This document shows, piece after piece, positions 11,042 to 20,465 of a DNA stretch of 64,000 nucleotides. The stretch's first letter is position 1. Each line of letters begins with the position of its first letter. A model generated the notes under the pieces. The model did not search any database. It saw only the letters and a program-made list of their open reading frames with translations, and was not told the origin of the DNA. This DNA is from Pseudomonas lijiangensis (GTDB lineage Bacteria > Pseudomonadota > Gammaproteobacteria > Pseudomonadales > Pseudomonadaceae). The stretch spans positions 5,095,001 to 5,159,000 of the forward strand of contig NZ_CP076668.1 of NCBI RefSeq assembly GCF_018968705.1, given 5' to 3'. The translations under genes and the position numbers were made by a program.

Positions 11042-12088
11042 TTATTCCTCCAGAGTGTCCAGCTCATCAGACAAGGCCGCTTCGATCTGAGCAATACTCG
11101 GCAGGCTTTGCGTCAATGTTTCAGGCAAGTCTCGCAGTAGCTGGTATTCCGCGACGCCCATGGGTTTGCCGAAGCCGGATAAGGCGTAATCCGCTACCAG
11201 ACGGTTGTGCTGTCGGCACAGTAACAAGCCGATGGTGGGCTTATCATCGTCAGCCTTGATCTGTGCATCGACAGCTGCCAGATAAAAGCTCAGTTGCCCG
11301 GCGTGCTCAGGCTTGAATGAAGTGGCCTTAAGTTCTACCACCACATAGCACTTGAGCCGTGTGTGGTAGAACAGCAAGTCAATGAAGAACTCGTCACCCC
11401 CCACTTCCAGCCGGAACTGGCGCCCTACAAATGCGAAACCGGCCCCCAACTCCATCAGGAAACGGGTGATGTGCTGAATCAGCCCATTCTCGATCTCTCG
11501 CTCCCGGGCATCATTGCCCAGCCCAAGAAAATCGAACAGATACGGATCCTTCAACACCTGCCGGGCAAGAGCGGAATCATCGGATGACAAGTGCATATCG
11601 AAGTTGGAGACAGCCCCACCCTGGCGCAGGTGCAAGCTACTTTTGATATTGGCTTCCAGAGTGCTGCGTGACCAGCCATGCTGCACGGCTTGCGCCGCGT
11701 ACCATTCTCGATCTGCGGTGTTATTCAGCTTGGTCAGCAGGGTGACGATGTGGAACCAGGGTAATTGGTCAGCAGCCTGCTGACCAAATTGAATGCCGGG
11801 GCAATGCTGCGCAAAAAAGCGCATGTATTTAAGGTTGCTGGCAGACCAACCATGCATATCAGGGAAAGCTTCTTTCAAATCATCAGCCAGTTGCTGGATA
11901 ACTTTTGCCCCCCACCCCTGAGTCTGTTGCCGCTGCCTGATATCCATGCCAATCCGATGATAAAGCATCACCAACTCACTATTGACCGCCAGAGCCGCAC
12001 GCTGCCGCGCCCGCTTGATGTCCCCCTTGAGCGACGCCAACCAATCGCTATACCCCTCAGGCTGAACAGACGTCGTACTATTACCCAC
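11042..12088 (-). CDS. YhcG-family PDDEXK nuclease domain protein (DUF1016)
   Basis: The product is a 348-residue protein. The N-terminal half (about residues 10-160) matches the YhcG N-terminal helical domain (WGAKVIQQLADDLKEAFP, WSASNLKYMRFFAQ). The C-terminal half is a PDDEXK nuclease fold with FFIDLLFYHTRLKCYVVVEL followed by K, where the Asp and the ExK pair are the expected metal ligands. YhcG proteins are stand-alone nucleases found scattered in bacterial genomes, often in accessory islands; the biological role is not established. No methylase, toxin partner or phage genes adjoin it. The start ATG 12088 gives the conserved N-terminus with a short extension; a start a few codons inside is possible. 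Confidence 0.85.
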   Translation of the reverse strand: MGNSTTSVQPEGYSDWLASLKGDIKRARQRAALAVNSELVMLYHRIGMDIRQRQQTQGWGAKVIQQLADDLKEAFPDMHGWSASNLKYMRFFAQHCPGIQFGQQAADQLPWFHIVTLLTKLNNTADREWYAAQAVQHGWSRSTLEANIKSSLHLRQGGAVSNFDMHLSSDDSALARQVLKDPYLFDFLGLGNDAREREIENGLIQHITRFLMELGAGFAFVGRQFRLEVGGDEFFIDLLFYHTRLKCYVVVELKATSFKPEHAGQLSFYLAAVDAQIKADDDKPTIGLLLCRQHNRLVADYALSGFGKPMGVAEYQLLRDLPETLTQSLPSIAQIEAALSDELDTLEE

Positions 12089-12231
12089 AAATCACCTCTT
12101 CTATCGCTCAAATACAAGAGGCAGCGCATGATAATCACCCGTGACGCCAGGCTGTATGCAGGATGCTTCTGAATCGCGTGTCTCCTGCGTAGCAAGCTGA
12201 AATTCTTTTACCCAGTAGTTCGGAGCCTGCA

Positions 12232-13404
12232 ATGCCCCAAGACAAAGACCCTCTCGCCCAGACTGCGTTATCCCAGCATGGCCGTAGCGCCAGCAGTGGG
12301 CCGGGCATTGCGGTGAATCCGCCGGTGGTGCGCATGAGCACGGTGTTGTTCGACAGCCTGCAAAGCCTGCGCGAAGCGGAGGCGCGGACTGCCGGGCCGG
12401 ATCGCTCTCTGACATATGCGGCCAACGGCAACCCGACGGCCTTTGCATTGCAGGACCTGGTTTCCGAGCTGGAAGGCGCCCACGGCACTTGCCTGTATTC
12501 CACGGGGCTGGCGGCAGCGGCGCAGATGTTTCAGGCCTTTGTGCGTCCTGGTCAGCATGTGCTGATCACCGAGGCGGTATACGGCCCGGTTCGTCGTCTG
12601 GTCAGGACATGGATGACGGCCTTCGATATCGAGTTCGATTATTACGCCGCCGACGGCAGTAACGTGGAGTCATTGATCAAACCCAATACACGCATGATCT
12701 ACGCGGAAGTCCCCGGTTCGCTGACGTTCGACATGTGTGACCTGCGCGCCCTGTCGCGGCTCTGCAAAGAGCGTGATCTGTTGCTGGCTGTGGATAACTC
12801 CTGGGGTTCGGGGGTGCTGTTCAAGCCGCTTGAACTGGGCGCGGACATTTCGTTGATGGCCCTGACCAAATACATCGCCGGGCATTCGGACGTGATGATG
12901 GGCAGCATCAGCACCACCGAAGAGCACTGGAAAACCCTCAAGACCATGAACACCGCCGTGGGCAATACCGTGAGCCCGGACGATGCCTATCTGGTATTGC
13001 GCGGCGCCCGAAGCCTTGCGGCACGCATGAAGATGCACGCGCACAATGCCCTGCAGGTCGCTCAATGGCTGCATGGCCACGAGCAGGTCGGTCGTGTCCT
13101 GCATCTGGCACTGCCGAGCGATCCGGGACATGCCCTCTGGAAGCGGGATTTCCATGGCTGCAACGGTTTGCTGAGCTTCGAGTTCAAGACCGCCGACCGT
13201 CAGGTACTGGACCGTTTTACCGGAGCCTTGAAGCTGTTTGGTGTCGGTTATTCATGGGGTGGCTTTGAAAGCCTGGTGTCGGAGGTGGATCACTATGGTG
13301 CCCGGGAGCAGGGTCTACCAATGTTGCGCCTGCAAATCGGTCTGGAAAACCCGGATGATCTGATCGAAGACCTGAAGGCCGGATTTGCCGCCGCTCTGAA
13401 CTGA
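12232..13404 (+). CDS. metC: Cystathionine beta-lyase (PLP enzyme)
   Basis: This 390-residue member of the Cys/Met-metabolism PLP family cleaves cystathionine to homocysteine, ammonia and pyruvate in methionine synthesis. Seen: the substrate-loop segment SLTYAANGNPTAFALQDLV, the PLP ring-stacking region YSTGLAAAAQMFQAF, the cofactor Asp in LLAVDNSWGSG, and the Schiff-base Lys in ALTKYIAGHSDVMMGS. The DNSWGSG and KYIAGHSD forms favour cystathionine beta-lyase over gamma-synthase or methionine gamma-lyase, but exact specificity is inferred. Length fits MetC (about 390-395). It stands alone, divergent from the YhcG gene and upstream of xseB. Confidence 0.88.
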   Translation: MPQDKDPLAQTALSQHGRSASSGPGIAVNPPVVRMSTVLFDSLQSLREAEARTAGPDRSLTYAANGNPTAFALQDLVSELEGAHGTCLYSTGLAAAAQMFQAFVRPGQHVLITEAVYGPVRRLVRTWMTAFDIEFDYYAADGSNVESLIKPNTRMIYAEVPGSLTFDMCDLRALSRLCKERDLLLAVDNSWGSGVLFKPLELGADISLMALTKYIAGHSDVMMGSISTTEEHWKTLKTMNTAVGNTVSPDDAYLVLRGARSLAARMKMHAHNALQVAQWLHGHEQVGRVLHLALPSDPGHALWKRDFHGCNGLLSFEFKTADRQVLDRFTGALKLFGVGYSWGGFESLVSEVDHYGAREQGLPMLRLQIGLENPDDLIEDLKAGFAAALN

Positions 13405-13493
13405 CTGTCAGCCACTCTGCCCTTCAAGCGTTTGCCCCGCGGCCCCGGCTCTGCTAGTGTCGCGGCGGTTTAATCTTCACCGGGAATGCCGCC

Positions 13494-13736
13494 ATGGCCC
13501 GCAAGAAAGCTGCACTGGATTTCGAACAATCCCTCACCGATCTGCAAACGCTGGTTGAGCGTCTGGAGAACGGTGAGCTGTCGTTGGAAGACTCATTGAC
13601 CGCTTTCGAGCAAGGCGTGCGCCTCACACGTGACTGCCAGAATGCCTTGGCCCAGGCCGAGCAGAAGGTGCAGGTATTGCTGGAGCGCGACGGCGAACTG
13701 GCCGAAGAGCCCTTCGAAGCGGATCAACCCGAATGA
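13494..13736 (+). CDS. xseB: Exodeoxyribonuclease VII small subunit
   Basis: This 80-residue protein has the complete XseB pattern: [20 protein letters not shown] followed by [14 protein letters not shown] and a C-terminal coiled helix. It combines with XseA (not in the window) to form the exonuclease that degrades single-stranded DNA from both ends. It overlaps ispA by four bases (ATGA), so the two are translationally coupled, the common arrangement in gammaproteobacteria. Confidence 0.96.
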   Translation: MARKKAALDFEQSLTDLQTLVERLENGELSLEDSLTAFEQGVRLTRDCQNALAQAEQKVQVLLERDGELAEEPFEADQPE

Positions 13737-14620
13737 TCGCGAGCTATCAGGCCCAAAGCCAGGCTCGCGTCAACGCGGCACTTGATGGTCTGTTTGAGGC
13801 GCCGAGCCCGGAGCTGACCCGACTTTATGCCGCCATGCGCTATAGCGTGATGAACGGCGGCAAGCGGGTGCGCCCGCTGCTGGCTTATGCAGCCTGCGAA
13901 GCGCTGGGCGGTGTTGCCGAGGATGCCAATGGCGCGGCCTGTGCCGTCGAGCTGATCCATGCCTATTCACTGGTGCATGACGATCTGCCGGCCATGGACG
14001 ATGACGACCTGCGTCGCGGCCAGCCCACTACCCACAAAGCCTTTGATGAAGCCTGTGCGATCCTCGCGGGCGACGGCCTGCAAAGCCTGGCTTTTACCGC
14101 TCTGCTCGATCCGCGCCTGAGTTCACGTGACGCCGAAACCCGCTTGCAGATGGTCAGCACCCTGGCCCTGGCCGCTGGTCCGGCAGGCATGGTGGGCGGG
14201 CAAGCCATTGATCTGGGTTCGGTCGGCCTGAAACTCGATCAGGCGGCACTGGCCTTCATGCACCGGCACAAGACCGGCGCACTGATCGAAGCCAGCGTCA
14301 GGCTCGGCGCACTGGCCAGTGGTCATGCCGATCAGGCCCGACTCGATGCCTTGCAGGTCTATGCCCAAGCCATTGGTCTGGCCTTCCAGGTGCAGGACGA
14401 CATTCTTGACGTAGAAAGCGATACCGCGACCCTGGGCAAACGCCAGGGCGCCGACATTGCCCGCGACAAACCGACCTACCCCGCGCTGCTTGGCCTTGAA
14501 CCTGCCAAACTCTATGCGCTGGAGCTTCGCGACCAGGCGCTGAACGCGCTGCAACCTTTCGACGCCGCCGCAGAGCCTTTGCGGGAGCTGGCGCGTTACA
14601 TCGTCGAACGCCGCAACTGA
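13733..14620 (+). CDS. ispA: Farnesyl diphosphate synthase (polyprenyl synthetase)
   Basis: This 295-residue cytosolic enzyme condenses DMAPP/GPP with IPP to make farnesyl diphosphate for quinone, carotenoid and undecaprenyl synthesis. Both aspartate-rich metal motifs are present: [16 protein letters not shown] and [22 protein letters not shown] near residue 42 is the pyrophosphate-binding segment. Length fits IspA. The start codon overlaps the xseB stop. A hairpin that looks like a terminator follows, separating it from dxs. Confidence 0.96.
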   Translation: MIASYQAQSQARVNAALDGLFEAPSPELTRLYAAMRYSVMNGGKRVRPLLAYAACEALGGVAEDANGAACAVELIHAYSLVHDDLPAMDDDDLRRGQPTTHKAFDEACAILAGDGLQSLAFTALLDPRLSSRDAETRLQMVSTLALAAGPAGMVGGQAIDLGSVGLKLDQAALAFMHRHKTGALIEASVRLGALASGHADQARLDALQVYAQAIGLAFQVQDDILDVESDTATLGKRQGADIARDKPTYPALLGLEPAKLYALELRDQALNALQPFDAAAEPLRELARYIVERRN

Positions 14621-14636
14621 TACAGACAACCGAACG

Positions 14637-14680
14637 TCAGACCTGATGAATCAAACGCGCCAAATCAGGTCTGATTTTTC
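14637..14680 (+). terminator. Rho-independent terminator after ispA
   Basis: An 11-base inverted repeat, TCAGACCTGAT (14637-14647) and ATCAGGTCTGA (14664-14674), is followed directly by a run of T residues. It lies 17 bases after the ispA stop and 96 bases before dxs, so it should end or attenuate xseB-ispA transcription. Confidence 0.75.
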
Positions 14681-14769
14681 ATACCCGCGTATCTGCAGGA
14701 TGCACTTCATGGGCAGCTTGCGATGCATAAGGTAAACTGCCGCCTCTTTTACTTATAACGATTCGCCTG

Positions 14770-16662
14770 ATGCCCACGACGTTCAAAGAGATTCCCCGCG
14801 AGCGCCCGGTTACGCCGTTGCTTGACCGTGCAGATACACCGGCCGGCCTGCGCCGCCTGGGTGAAGCCGAGCTGGAAACCCTGGCCGATGAACTGCGCCT
14901 GGAGTTGCTCTATTCCGTTGGCCAGACCGGCGGGCACTTCGGTGCAGGCCTTGGCGTCATCGAACTGACCATCGCCCTGCATTACGTGTTCGATACCCCG
15001 GATGACCGCCTGGTCTGGGATGTCGGTCATCAGGCCTATCCGCACAAGATCCTTACCGGCCGCCGTCAGCGCATGACCACGCTGCGCCAGAAGGACGGCA
15101 TTGCCGCGTTCCCGCGTCGCAGCGAAAGCGAGTACGACACCTTTGGCGTCGGGCACTCCAGCACTTCCATCAGTGCCGCGCTGGGCATGGCGATCGCCGC
15201 CCGTCTGCAAGGCAGCGACCGCAAGTCCATCGCGGTGATCGGCGACGGCGCCCTGACCGCAGGCATGGCTTTCGAGGCGCTGAACCACGCGCCGGAAGTC
15301 GCCGCGGACATGCTGGTGATCCTCAACGACAACGACATGTCGATTTCACGCAATGTCGGCGGTCTGTCGAACTATCTGGCCAAGATCCTTTCCAGCCGTA
15401 CCTACACCAGCATGCGCGAAGGCAGCAAGAAAGTGCTTTCCCGTCTGCCGGGCGCCTGGGAAATTGCCCGCCGCACCGAAGAGTACGCCAAGGGCATGCT
15501 GGTCCCCGGCACGCTGTTTGAAGAGCTGGGCTGGAACTACATCGGTCCTATCGATGGGCACGACCTGCCAACCCTGATCGCCACCTTGCGTAACATGCGT
15601 GACCTCAAGGGTCCGCAGTTCCTGCATGTCGTGACCAAGAAAGGCAAAGGCTTCGCGCCAGCCGAAGTCGATCCTATCGGCTATCACGCCATCACCAAGC
15701 TCGACCCGCTGAATGCTCCCGCCGCGCCGAAAAAAGCCAGCGGGCCGAAGTATTCGGGCGTGTTCGGTCAGTGGATCTGTGACATGGCCAAGGCTGATTC
15801 ACGGCTGGTGGGGATTACTCCGGCCATGAAGGAAGGCTCCGATCTGGTGGAGTTCAGCGAGCGCTTCCCGAGTCGCTACTTCGACGTGGCGATTGCCGAG
15901 CAGCACGCGGTCACCCTCGCCGCCGGCATGGCCTGTGAAGGCAGCAAGCCAGTGGTCGCGATCTACTCCACGTTCCTGCAGCGCGGTTATGACCAACTGG
16001 TGCATGACGTGGCGGTGCAGAACCTCGATGTGCTGTTTGCCATCGACCGCGCCGGCCTCGTGGGCGAAGACGGTCCGACTCACGCGGGCAGCTTCGATCT
16101 GTCTTATCTGCGCTGCATTCCCGGCATGCTGGTAATGACGCCGAGCGACGAAAACGAGCTGCGCCAGATGCTCAACACCGGTTACCTGTACGTCGGCCCG
16201 GCCGCTGTGCGCTACCCGCGCGGCACCGGCCCGAATGCAGTGATCGACAATGGCCTGCAACCCATCGAAATCGGCAAGGGCGTTGTTCGTCGTCCAGGCA
16301 AGCGCGTTGCCATGCTGGTGTTCGGCGTGCAACTGGCCGATGCACTGGAAGTCGCGGAAAAGATTGATGCCACGGTTATCGACATGCGCTTCGTCAAGCC
16401 ACTGGACGAAGCCCTGATCCGTGAAACGGCAGCCAGTCATGATCTGCTGGTCACCATCGAAGAAAACGCCATCATGGGTGGCGCGGGCGCGGCGGTCAGC
16501 GAGTTCCTGGCGCGGGAGAACATCCTCAAGTCGGTGCTGCATCTCGGCTTGCCGGACATCTATGTCGAACACGCCAAGCCGGCACAGATGCTGGCCGAGT
16601 GTGGGCTGAATGCCGAAGGTATCGAAGCGGCAATCAATGCACGGTTGGCGTTGATCGGCTAA
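14770..16662 (+). CDS. dxs: 1-deoxy-D-xylulose-5-phosphate synthase
   Basis: This 630-residue thiamine-diphosphate enzyme condenses pyruvate and glyceraldehyde-3-phosphate, the first and rate-controlling step of the MEP isoprenoid pathway; DXP also feeds thiamine and pyridoxal synthesis. Seen: [15 protein letters not shown] near residue 80, the ThDP-binding [17 protein letters not shown] motif with NDNDMSIS, and the transketolase-type EDGPTHAG and [14 protein letters not shown] motifs in the second half. Length fits Pseudomonas Dxs. It shares the locus with ispA, but a terminator-like hairpin lies between them, implying its own promoter in 14681-14769. Confidence 0.97.
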   Translation: MPTTFKEIPRERPVTPLLDRADTPAGLRRLGEAELETLADELRLELLYSVGQTGGHFGAGLGVIELTIALHYVFDTPDDRLVWDVGHQAYPHKILTGRRQRMTTLRQKDGIAAFPRRSESEYDTFGVGHSSTSISAALGMAIAARLQGSDRKSIAVIGDGALTAGMAFEALNHAPEVAADMLVILNDNDMSISRNVGGLSNYLAKILSSRTYTSMREGSKKVLSRLPGAWEIARRTEEYAKGMLVPGTLFEELGWNYIGPIDGHDLPTLIATLRNMRDLKGPQFLHVVTKKGKGFAPAEVDPIGYHAITKLDPLNAPAAPKKASGPKYSGVFGQWICDMAKADSRLVGITPAMKEGSDLVEFSERFPSRYFDVAIAEQHAVTLAAGMACEGSKPVVAIYSTFLQRGYDQLVHDVAVQNLDVLFAIDRAGLVGEDGPTHAGSFDLSYLRCIPGMLVMTPSDENELRQMLNTGYLYVGPAAVRYPRGTGPNAVIDNGLQPIEIGKGVVRRPGKRVAMLVFGVQLADALEVAEKIDATVIDMRFVKPLDEALIRETAASHDLLVTIEENAIMGGAGAAVSEFLARENILKSVLHLGLPDIYVEHAKPAQMLAECGLNAEGIEAAINARLALIG

Positions 16663-16663
16663 T

Positions 16664-16721
16664 TTGTGGGAGGCAGCTTGCTGGCGACAACGTCACGTCG
16701 CCAGCAAGCTGCCTCCCACAG
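16664..16721. repeat. REP doublet (REPIN), copy 2
   Basis: This is a tight inverted pair of the REP unit: TGTGGGAGGCAGCTTGCTGG at 16667-16686 and its complement ending about 16720, with only a few bases between the GGCGAC/GTCGCC arms. It begins two bases after the dxs stop and lies between convergent dxs and the minus-strand membrane gene, so its hairpin may serve as a transcription end for both. Confidence 0.9.
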
Positions 16722-16736
16722 ATGTGTGCCTGGGTT

Positions 16737-17156
16737 TTATCCCAATTGCGGCGGGATGCGATACAGGTAGAACAGCGCCACGGTGGAGAGTGCGAGCAGA
16801 AATACCGGCACCGGTTCAAGCCCGATGAACAAGGCTGCAGCGGCGATCCAGGCCGGAATCCCGGCAAACAGGAAGGCAATGCGGCGAGTGGCGGCCAGCT
16901 TGAGCCAGGCTGCGGTTTCTTCAGGTGTATCGAGTGCCGCCTGAGTGGCGATCAAGGCGCGCTTGAATGCGCCGAAGGGCTTGAGACTAAGGAACATAGA
17001 AGCAACACCGGCGATGAACAATGGCATCGCCAGCACATGGATCAGGACTTCGCCTGCATCCAGAAAGATGCAGACCACCAACAATGGCGCAAGACTCAGA
17101 CCCAGTTGCTGCCACCAGGCCAGCGCCATCCGTCTGCGCACATTGTTGCGATTCAC
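16737..17156 (-). CDS. Conserved membrane protein downstream of ribA
   Basis: This 139-residue protein has an amphipathic N-terminus, two hydrophobic segments near residues 18-58 and two more near 92-132, so probably four membrane helices. It overlaps the ribA stop by four bases (ATGA), which makes it the last gene of the rib operon. I do not recognise a family. Coupling to ribA does not prove a flavin role, as the operon also carries nusB, thiL and pgpA. Confidence 0.7.
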   Translation of the reverse strand: MNRNNVRRRMALAWWQQLGLSLAPLLVVCIFLDAGEVLIHVLAMPLFIAGVASMFLSLKPFGAFKRALIATQAALDTPEETAAWLKLAATRRIAFLFAGIPAWIAAAALFIGLEPVPVFLLALSTVALFYLYRIPPQLG

Positions 17157-17770
17157 GCCGGATCGACCTCACTCTGGTGCTCATTGCCCATCATGTGACC
17201 CAGCTTGCCGGCCTTGGTCGCCAGGTACAGTTTGTTGTGCGGGTTATGCCCGGTGTGCAGCGGAACACGCTCGGAAACCTTGATGCCCATGTCGGTCAAG
17301 GCTTTGACCTTGCGCGGGTTGTTGGTCATCAGGCGCAGGGAACCGACATTCAGGTGTTGCAGCATCGGCAGGCAGATCGCGTAATCACGCTGATCGGCCG
17401 CAAAGCCCAGACGCTCGTTGGCTTCAACGGTATCGGCGCCGCCGTCCTGCAATTCGTAGGCGCGGATCTTGTTCATCAGGCCAATGCCACGACCTTCCTG
17501 GCGCAGATACAGCAGAACACCACGACCTTCGGTGGCAATGGCGCGTAGCGCGGCTTCCAGTTGCGAGCCGCAGTCGCACCGCTGGCTGAACAGAGCATCG
17601 CCGGTCAGGCATTCGGAATGCACTCGCCCAAGAACAGGAGCGCCATCGGCAATATCACCCAAGCTCAGAACAACGTGCTCGCGCCCGGTTTCCTGCTCGA
17701 AAAAGCCGTTCATGGTGAATTCTGCAAAAGGGGTAGGCAGCTTGGAGGCAGCAACAAATACGACGGGCAC
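17153..17770 (-). CDS. ribA: GTP cyclohydrolase II
   Basis: The enzyme opens GTP to give the pyrimidine precursor of riboflavin. GTG 17770 is chosen as the start because it gives 205 residues beginning [17 protein letters not shown], the N-terminus I know for Pseudomonas RibA, and AGGAG lies seven bases upstream; the longer frame to 17833 has no such support. The zinc-binding [19 protein letters not shown] segment and the [10 protein letters not shown] nucleotide/catalytic motif are intact, followed by MTNNPRKV and the [10 protein letters not shown] tail. It lies 104 bases after pgpA and probably compensates for the degenerate cyclohydrolase half of the RibB protein encoded upstream. Confidence 0.95.
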   Translation of the reverse strand: MPVVFVAASKLPTPFAEFTMNGFFEQETGREHVVLSLGDIADGAPVLGRVHSECLTGDALFSQRCDCGSQLEAALRAIATEGRGVLLYLRQEGRGIGLMNKIRAYELQDGGADTVEANERLGFAADQRDYAICLPMLQHLNVGSLRLMTNNPRKVKALTDMGIKVSERVPLHTGHNPHNKLYLATKAGKLGHMMGNEHQSEVDPA

Positions 17771-17874
17771 CGTGTGCTCCTGGTAGTAGAAGACTGAGAA
17801 TTCGCAAGGTCCGATTGTAACAGCACGTTCCAAGGGACGCTTAGGCTGAATTCTTACCGATTAATATCAAAAAG

Positions 17875-18384
17875 CTAGATCAATCCCCAGGCCCAGACCA
17901 GTCCCTGCATGGAAAACCAGGCAAAAACACCGGCCAGCACATCGTCGATCATGATGCCGAAACCACCGTGAACATGCCGGTCCAGCCAGCGAATGGGCCA
18001 TGGCTTGAGAATGTCAAAAAAGCGGAATACCAGAAAGCCCACCAGTAACCATGCCCAGCCTTCGGGCACCAGCCAGAGGGTAATCCACATGCCGACCATT
18101 TCGTCCCAGACGATACCTTCGTGGTCGTGCACGCCCAGATCGTCCGCCACCTTGCCGCACAACCAGAAGCCAAACAGCATGGTGACGCCCAGCATGAGCC
18201 AGTAGCCCCAGTCCGGCAGCATCTGCCACAAGGGAATAAACGGCACGGCAACGATCGAACCCCAGGTTCCGGGGGCCTTGGGCAAGGTGCCCGAGCCAAA
18301 CCCGAAGGCGAGAAAATGCCAGGGGTTGGTCCAGACCGAAGGCGGTACGAACTCGGCGGAAACCTGCTCGGGGTTATCTTTCAC
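17875..18384 (-). CDS. pgpA: Phosphatidylglycerophosphatase A
   Basis: This 169-residue inner-membrane enzyme dephosphorylates phosphatidylglycerol phosphate in phospholipid synthesis. Seen: FGSGTLPKAPGTWGSI near residue 30, the acidic DDLGVHDHEGIVWDEMVG motif and RFFDILKPWPI, all typical of PgpA, with hydrophobic segments between. The start overlaps the thiL stop by four bases. The thiL-pgpA pair is widely conserved in gammaproteobacteria. Confidence 0.95.
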   Translation of the reverse strand: MKDNPEQVSAEFVPPSVWTNPWHFLAFGFGSGTLPKAPGTWGSIVAVPFIPLWQMLPDWGYWLMLGVTMLFGFWLCGKVADDLGVHDHEGIVWDEMVGMWITLWLVPEGWAWLLVGFLVFRFFDILKPWPIRWLDRHVHGGFGIMIDDVLAGVFAWFSMQGLVWAWGLI

Positions 18385-19346
18385 GCTTCACTCCGAAAAT
18401 GCTGATAGCCCAGCGCGGCAGGCGTGATGTCATGCCCGTCGGCATCCAGCAATGCAACGCCCTGCCCTTCGACCACTCGCCCGATCACATGCACAGGCCA
18501 GCCAGCTTCCAGCAGGCCTGGAAGGTGTTCGGGCGGCAGCGTGAAGGCCAGCCGATAATCATCGCCACCACTGAGCGCAGCCTGTTGCGCCTCGGGCAGA
18601 TCAAACAACTGTAGCAAGGGCCCGGACATTGGCAGCTTGTCCCGCTCGACCAGCAAGCGCACAGCCGACGACCGGGCAATGTGCCCACAGTCCGCGAGCA
18701 GGCCATCGGAAATGTCCAGCGCGGCCGTGGCCTTGCCACGCAGCGCCTGCCCCAGCGCCAGTTGCGGCTGTGGCGACCAGTAACGTGCCAGCAGTGGCTC
18801 GGCAATCGAAGGCTCGGCACGGCGCTGATCGAGCACCAGCGGCAAGGCAGCCGCCGCATCGCCCAGTGCGCCACCGACACACAGCAGGTCACCTTCACGG
18901 GCACCGCTACGGGTCAGCGCCTGACCTGCAGGCACGGCACCGAACACCGTCAGTGTCAGGCTCAACGGCCCACGGGTGGTATCGCCGCCCACCAGGCGCA
19001 ACGAGCAGCCCTGCGCCATCAGGTTCAAACCTTCGGCAAAGGCCTGCAACCAGTCGGCTTCGACCTGAGGCAAGGTAAGCGCAAGAGTGAAAGCCACTGG
19101 GCGGGCGCCCATGGCAGCCAGATCGCTGGCAGAAACCGCCAGGGCGCGCTGGCCAAGCAGAAAGGGGTCGCAGGCGTCTGGGAAATGCACCCCGGCAACC
19201 AGCGTGTCGGTGGAAATCGCCAACTGCTCGCCGGGCGGTAACGCCAGCAGCGCGCAGTCGTCGCCGATGCCAAGTGCAACGCCTTCGCCGTCCTGCGCAC
19301 AGGGCGCGGCAGCGAAGTAATTGCGGATCAGCTCGAATTCACCCAT
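18381..19346 (-). CDS. thiL: Thiamine-monophosphate kinase
   Basis: The enzyme phosphorylates thiamine monophosphate to the active cofactor thiamine diphosphate, which the nearby dxs product uses. ATG 19346 is chosen because it yields MGEFELIRNYF, the normal ThiL start, and 321 residues; an upstream ATG at 19364 would only add six. Seen: GIGDDCALL, STDTLVAGVHF, the LVGGDTTRGPLSLTLTVFG metal/ATP loop, and DISDGLLADCGHIA near residue 210. It is 18 bases after nusB and overlaps pgpA. Confidence 0.95.
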   Translation of the reverse strand: MGEFELIRNYFAAAPCAQDGEGVALGIGDDCALLALPPGEQLAISTDTLVAGVHFPDACDPFLLGQRALAVSASDLAAMGARPVAFTLALTLPQVEADWLQAFAEGLNLMAQGCSLRLVGGDTTRGPLSLTLTVFGAVPAGQALTRSGAREGDLLCVGGALGDAAAALPLVLDQRRAEPSIAEPLLARYWSPQPQLALGQALRGKATAALDISDGLLADCGHIARSSAVRLLVERDKLPMSGPLLQLFDLPEAQQAALSGGDDYRLAFTLPPEHLPGLLEAGWPVHVIGRVVEGQGVALLDADGHDITPAALGYQHFRSEA

Positions 19347-19364
19347 GTGAAGTCCAGGCGCCAA

Positions 19365-19862
19365 TCAGCGCTTGTGAGCCTTCACTTCAGCTTCGCGCAG
19401 ACGCGGTGCCAGCTTGTCCAGCACGCCATTGACGAACTTGTGGCCGTCAGTGGAACCGTAGACTTTCGCCAGCTCGATGCCTTCGTTGATCACAACGCGG
19501 TAAGGCACGTCGATGCGCTTGAGCAGTTCGAACGTGGACAGGCGCAATACCGCCAGCTCGACCGGGTCCAGCTCTTCGACGGTCAGGTCAAGGCAAGGCT
19601 TGAGCGCGACATCGATTTCGGTCTTGTTGGTGGCAACGCCATGCAGCAATTCGCGGAAGTAAGCGCTGTCGACGTTACTGAAATCGTTGTCGACGCGAAA
19701 CTGCGCTTCGATTTCGTTCAACGAATGACCTGCCATGTGCCACTGGTACAGCGCCTGGGTCGCGAGCTGACGTGCTTCGCGACGTTTGGCGCTCTTGCCT
19801 TTGGCTGCCTCGGGAGACTGGGCGTCACGCGGGTTGAACTGATCGCTATCGTCGGAAATCAC
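19365..19862 (-). CDS. nusB: Transcription antitermination factor NusB
   Basis: NusB binds boxA RNA with S10 (NusE) and promotes antitermination of rRNA operons. The 165-residue product has a Lys/Arg-rich N-terminal extension, then [24 protein letters not shown], and [10 protein letters not shown] with [18 protein letters not shown], the standard NusB core. It overlaps the end of ribH by four bases, the usual ribH-nusB coupling. Confidence 0.96.
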   Translation of the reverse strand: MISDDSDQFNPRDAQSPEAAKGKSAKRREARQLATQALYQWHMAGHSLNEIEAQFRVDNDFSNVDSAYFRELLHGVATNKTEIDVALKPCLDLTVEELDPVELAVLRLSTFELLKRIDVPYRVVINEGIELAKVYGSTDGHKFVNGVLDKLAPRLREAEVKAHKR

Positions 19863-20335
19863 TTGGCCTCCAACTGCGACAGCAGACTGACCATTTCAAT
19901 GGCAGACAGTGCAGCTTCAGCGCCTTTGTTACCGGCCTTGGTGCCGGAGCGCTCGATGGCTTGCTCAATGGAGTCGACAGTCAGTACGCCGAAAGCGACG
20001 GGGATGCCTGCGTCCATGGAAACCTGAGCCAGGCCTTTGACGCATTCGCCAGCCACGTATTCAAAGTGCGGAGTACCGCCACGGATCACCGCGCCCAGGG
20101 CGACGATGGCCGAGAACTCTTTGCGTTGGGCAACTTTCTGCACAACCAGAGGAATCTCGAAAGCACCCGGCGCGCGGATGATGGTGATGTCGCTTTCGCT
20201 CACGCCATGGCGAACCAGGGCATCGACAGCGCCGCTCACCAGACTTTCCACGACGAAGCTGTTGAAACGGCCAACTACCAAGGCATAGCGGCCTTGTGGG
20301 GCGATGAAGGTACCTTCGATGGTCTTCAAGGTCAT
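19859..20335 (-). CDS. ribH: 6,7-dimethyl-8-ribityllumazine synthase
   Basis: The enzyme makes the lumazine precursor of riboflavin from the RibA/RibD and RibB branch products and assembles into multimeric shells. ATG 20335 (TLKTIEGTF) gives 158 residues, the family length; the upstream extension to 20437 is not supported. Seen: [26 protein letters not shown] and [19 protein letters not shown], carrying the substrate-contact residues. It is preceded by a 130-base gap holding a GC-rich hairpin. Confidence 0.96.
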   Translation of the reverse strand: MTLKTIEGTFIAPQGRYALVVGRFNSFVVESLVSGAVDALVRHGVSESDITIIRAPGAFEIPLVVQKVAQRKEFSAIVALGAVIRGGTPHFEYVAGECVKGLAQVSMDAGIPVAFGVLTVDSIEQAIERSGTKAGNKGAEAALSAIEMVSLLSQLEAK

Positions 20336-20340
20336 TGGGG

Positions 20341-20465
20341 TGAGTCTCGTATTAAAGAGCAAGCCCGCCTTGGGGCGGACTTTCAGGGATTGTAGGCCAC
20401 GAATCGGAACTGCCAGGCCGGAACATGCAAAACACAAGCGTCAGCACGCAACGACCTGCCGGTAT
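20341..20465 (-). promoter_or_regulatory. Intra-operon spacer with GC hairpin between ribB and ribH
   Basis: The gap is long for this tightly spaced operon. A GC-rich inverted repeat (GTCCGCC and GGCGGGC on the minus strand, at about 20363-20379) lies 28 bases before ribH. The following bases are only moderately T-rich, so it may be a processing site or weak attenuator rather than a terminator. I looked for the conserved RFN (FMN riboswitch) segments and did not see them. Confidence 0.35.

Noticed and set aside
20341..20465. Possible FMN riboswitch in the rib operon
   Set aside because: The conserved RFN segments were not found here or upstream of nrdR; only a simple GC hairpin is present.
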